From assembly GCA_026398415.1 (NCBI GenBank), contig JAPLSY010000029.1:1-64000 (forward strand): a stretch of 64,000 nucleotides of DNA, written 5' to 3'. The notes under the pieces were generated by a model. It saw only the letters and a list, made by a program, of their open reading frames with translations. It was not told the origin of the DNA and did not search any database. Origin of the DNA: Kiritimatiellota bacterium (GTDB taxonomy: Bacteria > Verrucomicrobiota > Kiritimatiellia > JAAZAB01). Of the stretch, positions 16,670 through 25,890 are shown one piece after another; the stretch's first letter is position 1; each line of letters opens with the position of its first letter. The translations under genes were made by a program, and so were the position numbers.

Positions 16670-19521
16670 TTATTCCGTCACCGGCTGGAACGTCGAGTCG
16701 CCGAAATAGCCGCTTTGTTTCTGGTAACCATGGGTCGATAAAAACAATTCCCACAGGCCCGTATCCTGATGATACACCGCGAAATCCGCTATCCCGTCAC
16801 CATCATAATCCGCCGGCATTGGTGTGCCATTTATATTCCCAACCACACCGCCCTGCCATGTATAGACTCCCTGCGTAGCCACCGAACGGGACAGCAACAC
16901 TTGCCAATAAGCAGTGCTGGGCGCATACACGGCCGGATCCACCAACCCGTCGCCGTCATAATCTGCGCTGGCCGGCAGATAATCAGGTCCCCCGAACGTC
17001 CAGCTCGAATTATCATACTCCATGCTGGAGAAACTAATTACCCAGAGGCCGGTTGTCCGGTTATAAATCGCCGGATCAGCCAATCCATCGCCATCGTAAT
17101 CCTCGACCACCGGTTGATATCCAATCCCACCAAGAGATGCATTACAAGTGGCATACGCGCTTGCCGAAGCCGCCACGGACCATGTTCCATCAGAGGTGAG
17201 ATAAACCGCCGGATCTGTCATGGAGTCCCCGTCAAAATCGGATTGCGCCGCAATGAGATCCAGTCCGCCGAAGAATGGTGCGCTTTCGATTTGTTTAGTG
17301 GATGATTCTATCACGTTCCACCAGTCATTCAAACTACACCATATCGCTACATCCGTCACCCCATCGCCGTCATAATCCCCGGGCACCGGCCAGTCGCCGA
17401 CGGCGTAATATTGATTGCTGATGGACTGGTACCGCGGGCCGGACAGGCACAGCGACCAGAGATAGTCCGCCGTACGCCACAAGGCGAAATCGGATTTGCC
17501 GTCGCCGTCATAATCATTCACCGACCGACCCGGCGAATTGACGCCTGCAGCCCTCACCAGCACCATCCCCGCGGCCGTGGTCTTGTTATTCGCAAGATTA
17601 GGATCGGTCAGCGTGCTCGCATGCCGCACCGTTACCTGCACCTGCTTAACCCCGCTCAGGGTTGCGGGCACCACCAGGTTGAGTTTTTCTTGCGCCGTCA
17701 AAATCACCAACTGCTCCTCTCCCGCTGCCAGGGTAAATGCGCGCTGGTCCGTTCCGAGCAACACCATGGCCGTATCATTAGCGCCAATGCGAAAATCAAA
17801 GGCCACTTCGGCGGAGTTCAATGTGTATGGGCCCAAATTTCCCAACCGAAACGACACCGTTCCCGCCGTCGTCAAATTAGTCGCATTCACCGGCAGATAC
17901 ACCATATCGGTCGCGGTAATATCCGCCACGGCGGTCGGATCCGGCGACAGACTCGCATAGCCCATGCTCACCAGGCCCAGCGGACTGACCTGCGTCGCCG
18001 TTTTCGATAGACCCCAGTAATAATAGGAACAGAGCGGCACGACGTCAGTGTCGTCGTACAGGAGCCCCGGCGTTTCTACAATGAGTACCGCCGTGATGAT
18101 ATTATTTGTCTGGCTTCTCCAGATTTCATAACCGGTTACGCTGGGCACGCTCGGCCACGATATCTGAACCTTGTTGGTGTAGGTACCTTCCGTGGCAGTC
18201 AAAACCGGCGGTGCGAGGTCAGTGGAAACCTGCCGATATGCGCCCACAAAAAGCGAGGTAACTCCGGCAACGACAGCCTGCGCTTGATTGTTATTGGTCG
18301 GCAACATATAACCGGATAATGCACCATAGGTGATTCCATATGCGCCTATGACGGCACTCACTGCCGCCAAGTTCCCCGTGCCCGTCTTCTGGCCGGTGTA
18401 TCCCGCCGGCGCGGTTAACCGCCAACTTCCGCTGACCGGTGTCACTTGGATCTCAAGCCCGCCGGGTTCCGCCGACAAGGGCGGAATAATATTATACGTG
18501 TTGGTCACGCTCGGCGCCGCATCATATAATGCGTTTCCGGCCTGACTGGCCACAATACTGACCAAGCCCGTGGCGATGAAAGCGAGATTCGTGCTGCCGG
18601 TGATCGAACCGATGGCCGTACTGGGACCGCTTTTGACCGTGAAGGTCACCGCCAAGCCGGAGGATGCCTGTGCGCTCAACCCCACCTTAGTCGTCCCCGC
18701 AAACACGGAAGCGTTGGTGGGTATAAAGTTTGTGATCACCTGGCTACTGGCATTCGTTGGCAGGCTGCCGCCACTGCCGTTGAATGTAACCCCGGCATCG
18801 AACGCCAATGCCCTGCCTTCCATCGTGCTACTGGTATCCATCGTGATGGCTTGGTCAGCCAGTATGGTGCCCTTGAAATCGGAGGACGTTCCAAGAGTCG
18901 CTGAACTGCCCACTTGCCAAAAAATGTTTCCGGCCCGTGCGCCACCGGCCAGGGTGACTTTTTTCCCGCTGCCCACTGTCAGTGCGGTTGCTATCTGGAA
19001 GATCCAGACATCATTTGCACCGCCCGTGAGAGTGAGGTCCGATCCCGTTATCTCAGCCGTGCTCGTGAATTTGTAAAGTCCGGGGGCGAGGTTCAGCCCG
19101 CCGATATTCCCAGGTGCGGCATACACGACATCCGGGGATGTTCGTCCGGCGGCATCGTCGTACGCCGTGGTCAAATCACCCTTGGCCGTGGCTAACAGGG
19201 TGAAAGCATCCACCACCGTGTTTGTAGCTATTTCCCCACCGGAATCGACCTTATAGATTGTTCCGTGCACTTGAACTGCGGGTATGCCTATAGCAGTCCC
19301 GGAGATCGGACTCGCCCCGACATCCCCAGTAATGATGCCTCCCCTGCGGTGACCGCTGCCCCGGCCAGAATCGTGAAATGGGCGGTCGAACGAAGGTTAA
19401 CCGGCAATGGGCCAGCGGCCATTGCGGGTTGCGTCAAGATCACGCCAGCCGCCAGGGCAAGGCCTGATAAAATTCGTTTTATTCCATTGGCTGTGAGTGG
19501 CCGTTGATAGTTTGTTTTCAT
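16670..19521 (-). CDS. secreted DUF3494 (ice-binding-like) adhesin with FG-GAP tail, frameshifted copy
   Basis: This is the first of two tandem paralogues. From ATG 19521, with AGAAGGAAA 7 bases upstream, it has a signal peptide (ILSGLALAAGVILTQPAMA), then the start of a DUF3494 beta-helix. The frame breaks at a C4 run on the plus strand (19341-19344). One extra base there restores GIITGDVGASPISGTAIGIP and joins the long downstream frame (open from 19270). After the break come the rest of DUF3494, an Ig-like domain, a fibronectin III-like domain, a CARDB-like domain (about DITATDMVYLPVNATN) and five or six FG-GAP repeats with Ca-binding DYDGDG loops. It would be a surface adhesin or ice/matrix-binding protein if intact. 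The break could be real decay, phase variation or a base-calling error; the long intact remainder favours a recent or artefactual break. Confidence 0.82.
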
Positions 19522-19550
19522 GTTAGTTTCCTTCTGTTTACTGATGTTGC

Positions 19551-19564
19551 GGGAGATTGCTCCC
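19551..19564 (-). promoter_or_regulatory. conserved leader hairpin before DUF3494 copy 1
   Basis: GGGAGCAATCTCCC (minus strand) is a short hairpin 30 bases before the start codon, followed by CGCAACATCAG and the ribosome-binding site. The leader of the BON gene has the same arrangement, and the leader of DUF3494 copy 2 has a degenerate version. Confidence 0.45.
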
Positions 19565-19633
19565 ATTGTTTGGAAAGTTTCCAGTAAATGCTTCATGGTT
19601 ATACAATCTCCTTTTCTGTTTTTCATTAAAGGA

Positions 19634-19678
19634 AGTCTACGTGATGGGCTATCCGCTTGCTATGGGGTGTAACCCTAC
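19634..19678 (-). promoter_or_regulatory. island promoter P1
   Basis: On the minus strand a palindromic box, GTAGGGTTACACCCCATAGC, occupies 19678-19659. After 17 bases the octamer CGTAGACT follows (19641-19634). Five more copies with this layout precede other units of the island. Expected transcription runs into DUF3494 copy 1 with a leader of about 105 bases. Confidence 0.75.
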
Positions 19679-19761
19679 CGCAGTTGCCACCGGCGCATAT
19701 CCGACCCCACCAACGCATATCCGGCTGCGCATACAGGAGTGGCCCCACTTATACCCGGGCG

Positions 19762-22146
19762 TTACTGCACCGGGATGGAATCCGGCCCGCCAAAAAGGCC
19801 TTCTTCGTAGCAGAGCAGGCTCCCCGCCATCAAGTAGATGGACCAATAACCGTTACGGTACACGGCCAAGTCGGTCTTGCCGTCACCATCGAAGTCCCCT
19901 TGCACTGTGGTCCAGTCCACCCCGCCAAAAGGGCCTTCTTCGTAGCAGAGCAGGCTCCCCGCCATCAAGTAGATGGACCAATAACCGTCACGGTACACGG
20001 CCAAGTCGGACTTGCCGTCGCCATCGAAGTCCCCTGACACTGTGGTCCAGCCTGCTCCGCCAAAAGGACCTTCTTCGTAGCAGAGTTGGCTCCCCGCCAT
20101 CAAGTAGATGGACCAATAGCCGTCACGGTACACGGCCAGGTCGGACTTGCCGTCACCATCGAAGTCACCTGATACGGGGGTCCAGCCCGGCCCGCCCCAA
20201 AGGCCTTCTTCGTAGCAGAGCAGGCGACCCGCCATCAAGTAGATGGACCAATAGCCGTCACGGTACACGGCCAGGTCGGACTTGCCGTCGCCATCGAAGT
20301 CCCCTGAAACGGGGGTCCAGTCCGGACCGCCAAAAGGACCTTCTTCGTAGCAGAGCAGGCGACCCGCCATCAAGTAGATGGACCAATAACCGTCACGGTA
20401 AAAGGCCAGATCGGACTTGCCGTCACCGTCATAGTCCCCTGTCATCGGGATGGAATCCGGCCCGCCAAAAAGACCTTCTTCGTAGCAGAGCAGGCGACCC
20501 GCCATCAAGTAGATGGACCAATAGCCGTCACGGTACACGGCCAAGTCGGACTTGCCGTCACCGTCATAATCGTTGATTGCCCGGCCTATCGGCGACAATT
20601 TGGCGTAGCCCGTGGCCACGGAGCTCATTGGACTGACCTGCGTCGCCGTTTTCGATAACCCCCAGTAATAATAGGAACTGACCGGCACGACGTCATCGTC
20701 ATCGTACTGGAAGATTTCAGTGCCATAGTCCGGCACTTCTACAATGCGTACCGCCGTGTTGACATCATTTGCTTGGCTTTTCCAGATTTCATAACTGACG
20801 ACGCCGGGTACGCTCTGCCACGATATCTGAACCTTGTTGGTGTAGGTCCCTTTCGTGGCCGTCACAACCGGCGGCGCGAGGTCAGCGGAAACCGGCCGAT
20901 ACACGCCCACATAAAGCGATGTAACTCCTGAGACGACAAACTGCGCTTGATTGTGATTGGTTGGCGTCATATAACCGGACAATGCGCCATAGGCGATTCT
21001 ATATTCGCCCACAACGGCGCTCACCGGCGCCAGGTTCCCCGTGCCCGTTGTCGCGCCGGTATATCCCGCCGGCGCGGTTAACTGCCAACTCCCGCTGCTC
21101 GGTGTCACTTGGATTTCCAGCCAGCCGGGCACTGTCGACAAAGGCGGGATAACGGTAAACGTATTGGTCAAGCTCGGTGCCAGAAAATAGGATGCGTTGC
21201 CGGCCTGACTGGCCACAATACGAACCAAGCCCGTACTGGCGAAAGCGAGATTCGTGCCGCCGATGATCGTGCCGGGGCCGCTTTTGACCGTGAAGCTCAC
21301 CGGCAAGCCGGAGGGGGATGCCTGCGCGCTCAACCCAACAACGCTTGTCCCCGCAAACACAGAACCGTTGATGGGCATAAAGTTTGTGATCACCTGGCTC
21401 CACTTGTCTGGAAGACTGCCGCTATTGCCGTTGAACGTAACCGCTCCAGTCCGTGCCAACGCTCGGCCGTCCATAATGGAATAGTTGCCCATCGTGACTG
21501 ATGCCTGAGCCATGATGGTCCCCTTGAAGATGGAGTAGGTTCCGAGAGTCGCTGAACTGCCTACTTGCCAAAAGATGTTTTTGGCCTGTGCGCCGCCAGT
21601 CAGGATAACCTGGCTATGAGGGGCATCGGCGGCACCGGCTGCCGTGGTCAGCGTGGATCCCATCTGGAATATCCAGACAGCATTCGAGTCGCCGCCGGCG
21701 TTGAGGGTGAGGTCCCCGGTTATCTGAAGCGAGGAATCGGACCAATAGAGGCCAGGGACGAGCGTTTGCCCGCCGATATTTCCTGCTATCGTGGTTCGAT
21801 TTACATTGCGGCCCGCGGCGTCGAGATAAGCGGCGGTCAAGTCGTTCTGGGCCTGTTGTGCGATAGCGCCGCCGTTGTATATCCTTCCGTTGATCTGTGA
21901 CGGAGGGATTTGTTGCGAACCAGCCGGATATAACCCGACATCTCCGTTAATGATGCCACCCCCCGTGGTGGTGACCGTGGAGTAGGCCAGAATCGCGAAA
22001 TTGGAGCACGATTTAAGGTCTACTGGCGCTGGGTATGCTGCTGCCATCAAGGGCAGCGTCAACATCACGCCCGTTGCCAGGACAAGGCCTGCTAAAATTC
22101 GTTTTATTCCATTAACTGCAAGTGCCCGTTGATAGTTTGTTTTCAT
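19762..22146 (-). CDS. secreted DUF3494 (ice-binding-like) adhesin with six near-identical FG-GAP repeats
   Basis: This is the intact paralogue of the neighbouring frameshifted gene (794 residues from ATG 22146, AGAAGGAAA before it). A signal peptide (about 1-36, ending LPLMAAA) is followed by DUF3494 (about 43-240; SNFAILAYSTVTTTGGGIIN, IFWQVGSSATLG). DUF3494 folds as a discontinuous beta-solenoid known from ice-binding proteins and adhesins. Ig-like and fibronectin III-like segments follow (about 250-500). The last 275 residues are six repeats of about 45 residues, DGDGKSDLAVYRDGYWSIYL and onward, each with a Ca-binding D-x-D-G-D-G loop. The repeats are nearly identical even at DNA level, unlike those in the paralogue. 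There is no sortase or PEP-CTERM-like tail. The surface or ice/matrix-binding role is inferred from the domain family. Confidence 0.88.
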   Translation of the reverse strand: MKTNYQRALAVNGIKRILAGLVLATGVMLTLPLMAAAYPAPVDLKSCSNFAILAYSTVTTTGGGIINGDVGLYPAGSQQIPPSQINGRIYNGGAIAQQAQNDLTAAYLDAAGRNVNRTTIAGNIGGQTLVPGLYWSDSSLQITGDLTLNAGGDSNAVWIFQMGSTLTTAAGAADAPHSQVILTGGAQAKNIFWQVGSSATLGTYSIFKGTIMAQASVTMGNYSIMDGRALARTGAVTFNGNSGSLPDKWSQVITNFMPINGSVFAGTSVVGLSAQASPSGLPVSFTVKSGPGTIIGGTNLAFASTGLVRIVASQAGNASYFLAPSLTNTFTVIPPLSTVPGWLEIQVTPSSGSWQLTAPAGYTGATTGTGNLAPVSAVVGEYRIAYGALSGYMTPTNHNQAQFVVSGVTSLYVGVYRPVSADLAPPVVTATKGTYTNKVQISWQSVPGVVSYEIWKSQANDVNTAVRIVEVPDYGTEIFQYDDDDVVPVSSYYYWGLSKTATQVSPMSSVATGYAKLSPIGRAINDYDGDGKSDLAVYRDGYWSIYLMAGRLLCYEEGLFGGPDSIPMTGDYDGDGKSDLAFYRDGYWSIYLMAGRLLCYEEGPFGGPDWTPVSGDFDGDGKSDLAVYRDGYWSIYLMAGRLLCYEEGLWGGPGWTPVSGDFDGDGKSDLAVYRDGYWSIYLMAGSQLCYEEGPFGGAGWTTVSGDFDGDGKSDLAVYRDGYWSIYLMAGSLLCYEEGPFGGVDWTTVQGDFDGDGKTDLAVYRNGYWSIYLMAGSLLCYEEGLFGGPDSIPVQ
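19765..20575. repeat. six tandem 135-bp coding repeats
   Basis: A 135-base unit, containing CTTCTTCGTAGCAGAGCAGG and CAAGTAGATGGACCAATA on the plus strand, is repeated six times with few substitutions. It encodes the FG-GAP repeats of the upstream-starting DUF3494 protein. The high identity suggests recent expansion or gene conversion and gives scope for copy-number change. Confidence 0.85.
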
Positions 22147-22269
22147 TTTAATTTCCTTCTGTTTGCTGATGTTGCGGGAGATTTCCACCATGATTTGAAA
22201 GTTTCCAGTACATGACTACAACATTCTTCATGACTGTACAATCTTTTTTAGTTTTTTTTCTTTAGCACA

Positions 22270-22314
22270 AGTTTACGCCAGGGGTAGGACTTCGGCTATG
22301 GGGTATAACCCTAC
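22270..22314 (-). promoter_or_regulatory. island promoter P2
   Basis: On the minus strand GTAGGGTTATACCCCATAGC (22314-22295) is followed after 17 bases by CGTAAACT (22277-22270). It precedes DUF3494 copy 2 with a leader of about 117 bases. Confidence 0.75.
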
Positions 22315-22363
22315 CTCGGTTTAAGGCGCTCCAACAACGCCCGACAACTCGCGTTTCCAGGGC

Positions 22364-23035
22364 TTAACCCAAGCGACCGCGGCTGCGGCGCAAGGTGTCC
22401 ACCGCAGTAAGCGACAACGCCAGCCAAGCCAAACCCGCCGCGACGGCTCCCAGCACATCGCTCAAGTAATGAGCGCCCAAGTACACGCGGCTGAAGCCGA
22501 CCAGCAGAACCATGATGAACGCGCCGAGGACGGCCCACGCGCGCTGGCGCCAAGTATCGAATGCCAGGACCGCAAACACAGCCAGCAGGCCATACAGCAA
22601 GGTTGCCGCCATGGCGTGGCCGCTCGGGAAACTGTAGCCCTGAAAGATCAAGAAGGCATCCTCGAAGCTTGGACGGTGACGATGGAAGGCCATTTTCAGC
22701 AGAGGGAGCAGGGCCATGCCGCCCGGAATGACGATCACCAGAGCCAGCAACCGATACCAGCATCGTTTCCACCACAAGACAAGCCCGGTTACCCCGGCAA
22801 CGCATGTCACCCAAAGAGGCGCGGCAAAATCGGTAATGACCTGCATCGCGGCCGTCAGGCCGGGAGTCGTGCGCTGATGAAACCACTCCGCGACATGCTT
22901 GTCGGTGACGGTCAGCGGGTCGCCGGTTACAACGTCCTCCGCGATGCCGCCAAACAGCCAGGACGCGCCGATGAGCAGCAGGACGCCCATCGTCAGATGA
23001 AGGCCCAGATAGCCTCGTGGCGAGAAACGATTCAT
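22364..23035 (-). CDS. PAP2-family membrane phosphatase
   Basis: The 223-residue polytopic protein has the three PAP2 phosphatase motifs: KMAFHRHRP, FPSGHAM and SRVYLGAHYLSDV. All catalytic residues (the PSGH His and the SRxxxxxHxxxD His and Asp) are present. Members dephosphorylate undecaprenyl pyrophosphate, phosphatidic acid or phosphatidylglycerol phosphate in the membrane; the substrate here is unknown. The start at ATG 23035 places the first membrane helix near the N-terminus; an upstream ATG at 23068 adds a non-conserved stretch. It is probably the last gene of the P3 unit (BON, DUF3309, CsbD, PAP2). Confidence 0.88.
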   Translation of the reverse strand: MNRFSPRGYLGLHLTMGVLLLIGASWLFGGIAEDVVTGDPLTVTDKHVAEWFHQRTTPGLTAAMQVITDFAAPLWVTCVAGVTGLVLWWKRCWYRLLALVIVIPGGMALLPLLKMAFHRHRPSFEDAFLIFQGYSFPSGHAMAATLLYGLLAVFAVLAFDTWRQRAWAVLGAFIMVLLVGFSRVYLGAHYLSDVLGAVAAGLAWLALSLTAVDTLRRSRGRLG

Positions 23036-23237
23036 AAACAAGTCCCGTTCGGAGTCCAGTCCGGGCACTTCGAATCGGCGGACCCGGCGCCGTTCACGAA
23101 GAAATTGTGCTTATGCGTCCCGCTCAGGAGGCTGAGACCCGCTTTGAAATGCCCGCTGTCCGGGATATCCTTCAATGGATTCACCGGTTGGCGAGTGCGT
23201 ACCCGCACCCGCCGGCAACGATCCGCTAATACCTGCT

Positions 23238-23453
23238 TTAGGCTTTGTTGATGGCCTCTTGCGCGATATTCCTCACTTTATCCACGATCTTCCGGGCGGA
23301 TTCCTTGGCTTGCCGGACGCCATTTTCGGCGGCTTGCTTGACGTGACCTACGGCCTGATCCGTCTGGCCCTTGGCGCGCAACTTGTCGTTGTCGGTCAGC
23401 GCGCCCGCCGCTTCCTCGATGCGACCCTTCACTACCTTTGTTGAACCCTTCAT
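23238..23453 (-). CDS. CsbD-family stress protein
   Basis: The 71-residue hydrophilic protein has the CsbD pattern near the N-terminus, KVVKGRIEEAAGALTDNDKL and KGQTDQAVGHVKQA, with a lysine-rich tail. CsbD proteins accumulate under general stress; the molecular role is unknown. It lies between DUF3309 and PAP2 in the P3 unit. Confidence 0.85.
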   Translation of the reverse strand: MKGSTKVVKGRIEEAAGALTDNDKLRAKGQTDQAVGHVKQAAENGVRQAKESARKIVDKVRNIAQEAINKA

Positions 23454-23496
23454 GATATCGACTCCTTTTCTTGTGAAAGTTCTGTTGTTTATATAT

Positions 23497-23655
23497 CTAA
23501 ATCCGGCCCATAAGAACCAGCAGGAGCAGAATCAAGACAACGAGTCCAAGCCCGCCGCTCGGGTAGTAACCCCAGCTCCTGCTATGGGGCCAGGCGGGTA
23601 ATGCGCCCACAAGAATGAGAATCAAGACAATCAGTAGTATCGTTCCGATAGTCAT
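23497..23655 (-). CDS. DUF3309-family small membrane protein (52 residues)
   Basis: The protein starts MTIGTILLIVLILILVGALP, continues AWPHSRSWGYYPSGG and ends in a second hydrophobic helix with MGRI. This is the DUF3309 layout: two membrane helices joined by a Pro/Trp/Tyr/Gly-rich loop with the PxWPxSxxWGYxPSG motif. ATG 23655 is 7 bases after AAAGGAG. It lies between the BON and CsbD genes, which is a usual neighbourhood for stress islands. The function is unknown. Confidence 0.85.
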   Translation of the reverse strand: MTIGTILLIVLILILVGALPAWPHSRSWGYYPSGGLGLVVLILLLLVLMGRI

Positions 23656-23735
23656 GCTGCCACTCCTTTCATTCTGCCTGGCTGCGTTGCCGGGTGGTGC
23701 GGGGACACCGCACCACCCGGTAACGATCCGCCAAT

Positions 23736-24518
23736 CTACTTGGTTATGACTTCTTCGACCGTCATCTGGTTCTTTACGTTTTTCACGCCTTGAATGTCGG
23801 TGACCATCTTGGTGACCAGGGACTTTTCGGCCGCGTTCTTGGCAATGCCGGTCAACGTGACCTCGCCATTCCGGGTCTCGACCTTGGTCTTGATGGAGCT
23901 GGTCGAGCGATGGGTCAACAACGCTGTCTTGACCTGGGCAGTGATGGATGCGTCATCAATCTTCTCGCCCGTCGTTCGCTCCGCCTTTTCCGGAGTTGCC
24001 GCCACCGTCATCTCATTCTTTACCTCTTTGACGCCTTCGATATCTTTGGCGTATTCGGCGGTTAGTTCCTTCTGGGCCATGCTGGAAGCTTCGCCTTTCA
24101 GCGTCACGATTCCATCTTTCACCTCGACGGTGGTCTGGCTGGCACTCACGTTCTGATGGAACAGTAGCGCGGTCTTCACCTTCCGGCCGATCCACGTATC
24201 CGCGTTTTCGGCGGCGACTTCGGCTTTGGTCGCCAATTGATTATCCACGCGCGTGATTCCGGGCATGCTCGCCGCGGTTTCCTGAGCCAGTGCCTTGTGG
24301 GATTCTTCGGCCACCGTCCCGGTCAAGGTAACGACACCATCTTTGGCCTCGGTCTTGACCGAATCGTCCTTGAGATACGTCTTATAGACGTAGGTCTGCT
24401 TGAACGACGCCTCGAAATTACGGTCATCGGTCTCGGAGGCGCGCAGAGGCGCGCTGGTGAAGAACACAACGGACGCCACTGCGGCAAACGCCAAACGATA
24501 CATTGCTTTCCGTTTCAT
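23736..24518 (-). CDS. periplasmic triple-BON-domain protein (OsmY-like)
   Basis: The 260-residue protein has a signal peptide (YRLAFAAVASVVFFTSAPL, cut near RAS) and three BON domains, at about 40-100, 110-175 and 185-258. Each shows the pattern V.TEAKDGVVTLTGTV / GIVTLKGEA / GEVTLTGIA, then a GV..V.N hairpin (VKEVKNEMTV, VKNVKNQMTV). BON domains bind phospholipid membranes; OsmY, the model, is induced by osmotic stress and acts in periplasmic proteostasis. It is the first gene after promoter P3, with a leader carrying the conserved GGGAG/CTCCC hairpin. Confidence 0.9.
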   Translation of the reverse strand: MKRKAMYRLAFAAVASVVFFTSAPLRASETDDRNFEASFKQTYVYKTYLKDDSVKTEAKDGVVTLTGTVAEESHKALAQETAASMPGITRVDNQLATKAEVAAENADTWIGRKVKTALLFHQNVSASQTTVEVKDGIVTLKGEASSMAQKELTAEYAKDIEGVKEVKNEMTVAATPEKAERTTGEKIDDASITAQVKTALLTHRSTSSIKTKVETRNGEVTLTGIAKNAAEKSLVTKMVTDIQGVKNVKNQMTVEEVITK

Positions 24519-24544
24519 TTTTGTTTCCTTGCTTCTGTTGTTGC

Positions 24545-24559
24545 GGGAGATTCACTCCC
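24545..24559 (-). promoter_or_regulatory. conserved leader hairpin before the BON gene
   Basis: GGGAGTGAATCTCCC (minus strand) sits 27 bases before the start codon, followed by CGCAACAACAG. It matches the leader hairpin of DUF3494 copy 1, although the two proteins are unrelated, which argues for a regulatory role of the leader. Confidence 0.45.
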
Positions 24560-24640
24560 ATTGGTCAGACAGTTTTCACCCCGTGCTTCCTTCGCTGCAC
24601 CTCCCTTTCTTAGGTTGGATTTCAGTTTCTTATTGGAGAC

Positions 24641-24685
24641 AGGCTACGTCATGAATCGGACCTTGGCTATGGGGTGTAACCCTAC
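24641..24685 (-). promoter_or_regulatory. island promoter P3
   Basis: On the minus strand GTAGGGTTACACCCCATAGC (24685-24666) is followed after 17 bases by CGTAGCCT (24648-24641). It precedes the BON, DUF3309, CsbD and PAP2 genes, with a leader of about 116 bases. Confidence 0.75.
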
Positions 24686-24858
24686 TGCGGATTCTGCACG
24701 TACAACAAAGGGGTCCTTTATCCTTGACGTGGTCCCTTGCTCGCGATTGTCTCGCCCCCATGCCGAGAGCGTTGCGCAGCGAATATGCGGGGGTCTCATG
24801 CCGGGAAGGCGCAATGTTGGACCAGCGGAGGAAAGGTTTCTATGCCCCAGATTCCTCA

Positions 24859-25890
24859 TTACATCAACCAACGTTTCTTGATCAATCGATGGGACACGAG
24901 ACATGCCAACAGGCCGATGGCCACGAGGCTGCTCCACGCGTGCGTGAAGGATCCAAGTCCGCTGTCCTCCAGAAGCATGGCCCGGATCGGTTCATAAAAA
25001 TGGTACGAAGGAACCAGTGGCGCGATGCTTCTCAATTCTTGCGACATATCAGACAGCGCGGCTGGCAGCAGCAGCGGCAGGTAGCAGAGGATGCCCAGCG
25101 TTCTTGCGCTGGCCTGGTTGCGGCACAAAAGTCCCAGACAGATCCCCAGGGCCCCGAAGCAGAAACCGCCGGCGCATAGCATCGCGAGGTAAATCACGCC
25201 ATGCGCGCAGGAGGGTTCTCCGCCCATCAACTGAAGCACCACCACGGATGTGAGCATCAAGACGATCCCGTACACCAGTTTGGAAACCAGCCATTCGCTT
25301 TCACGCACGGGCGTTTGCAGCCACCCCAGGAGCAGTTGTTTTTCTTTTTCTTCGGCGACCTGGGCCGGCAGTACAATGAAACTGACAAGCAGGACCATCA
25401 TCAAAATCCACGTGGGCAGGGTCTGTCGTTTGATCGAGCTTGTCTGAAGCGGCCGCACGGACGCTATCCAGCTCGGGCCTTTGCCTTCCGCGGCGGTTTG
25501 CAGGGCGGACAAACGTTGCATGATAGTCAGTGTTTCGACGGATGCTTGCCGGACCACTGTCAACAGCATGCGCGGCACATCGCCGCCGTCATGCATCAGG
25601 ATTCCGTCCACCTTGCGTTCCTTGAGCAACCGCGTCGCTTCCTCTGCAGTCGAAACCCAACGGACGGCAAACTGGTCGTGTGCCCACTGGATGTTTTCGA
25701 GCACAATGGGCGCGTACGACTCGCTTTGAAGCAATGCAATATTCATCCGGGCAGTACCCGCTTTGGTTGGATCGACCAGCGTCAGCGTCGCGTACACAAA
25801 GAGGGGAATGCAAACGATAAGAAAGAGGGTCTTGTTTTTAAAGGCGACGGCCAGGTCATGCGTGAGCAGGGTGATGACGGTGCTGATCAT
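24859..25890 (-). CDS. ABC-2-type transporter permease (NatB-like)
   Basis: The 343-residue protein has one N-terminal membrane helix (KTLFLIVCIPLFVYATLTL), a large extracytoplasmic loop (about 45-165) and five or six C-terminal helices that begin with TWILMMVLLVSFIVLPAQ and contain the EEKEKQLLLGWLQTPV motif typical of ABC-2 permeases of the NatB/YhaP kind. It overlaps the ATPase gene by ATGA and should form an exporter with it. The substrate is unknown; NatAB exports sodium in Bacillus. It is the last gene of the P4 unit. Confidence 0.85.
   Translation of the reverse strand: MISTVITLLTHDLAVAFKNKTLFLIVCIPLFVYATLTLVDPTKAGTARMNIALLQSESYAPIVLENIQWAHDQFAVRWVSTAEEATRLLKERKVDGILMHDGGDVPRMLLTVVRQASVETLTIMQRLSALQTAAEGKGPSWIASVRPLQTSSIKRQTLPTWILMMVLLVSFIVLPAQVAEEKEKQLLLGWLQTPVRESEWLVSKLVYGIVLMLTSVVVLQLMGGEPSCAHGVIYLAMLCAGGFCFGALGICLGLLCRNQASARTLGILCYLPLLLPAALSDMSQELRSIAPLVPSYHFYEPIRAMLLEDSGLGSFTHAWSSLVAIGLLACLVSHRLIKKRWLM

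Noticed and set aside
24237..24881. A 214-codon plus-strand frame opposite the BON gene
   Set aside because: It crosses promoter P3 and the conserved leader and has no domain pattern.
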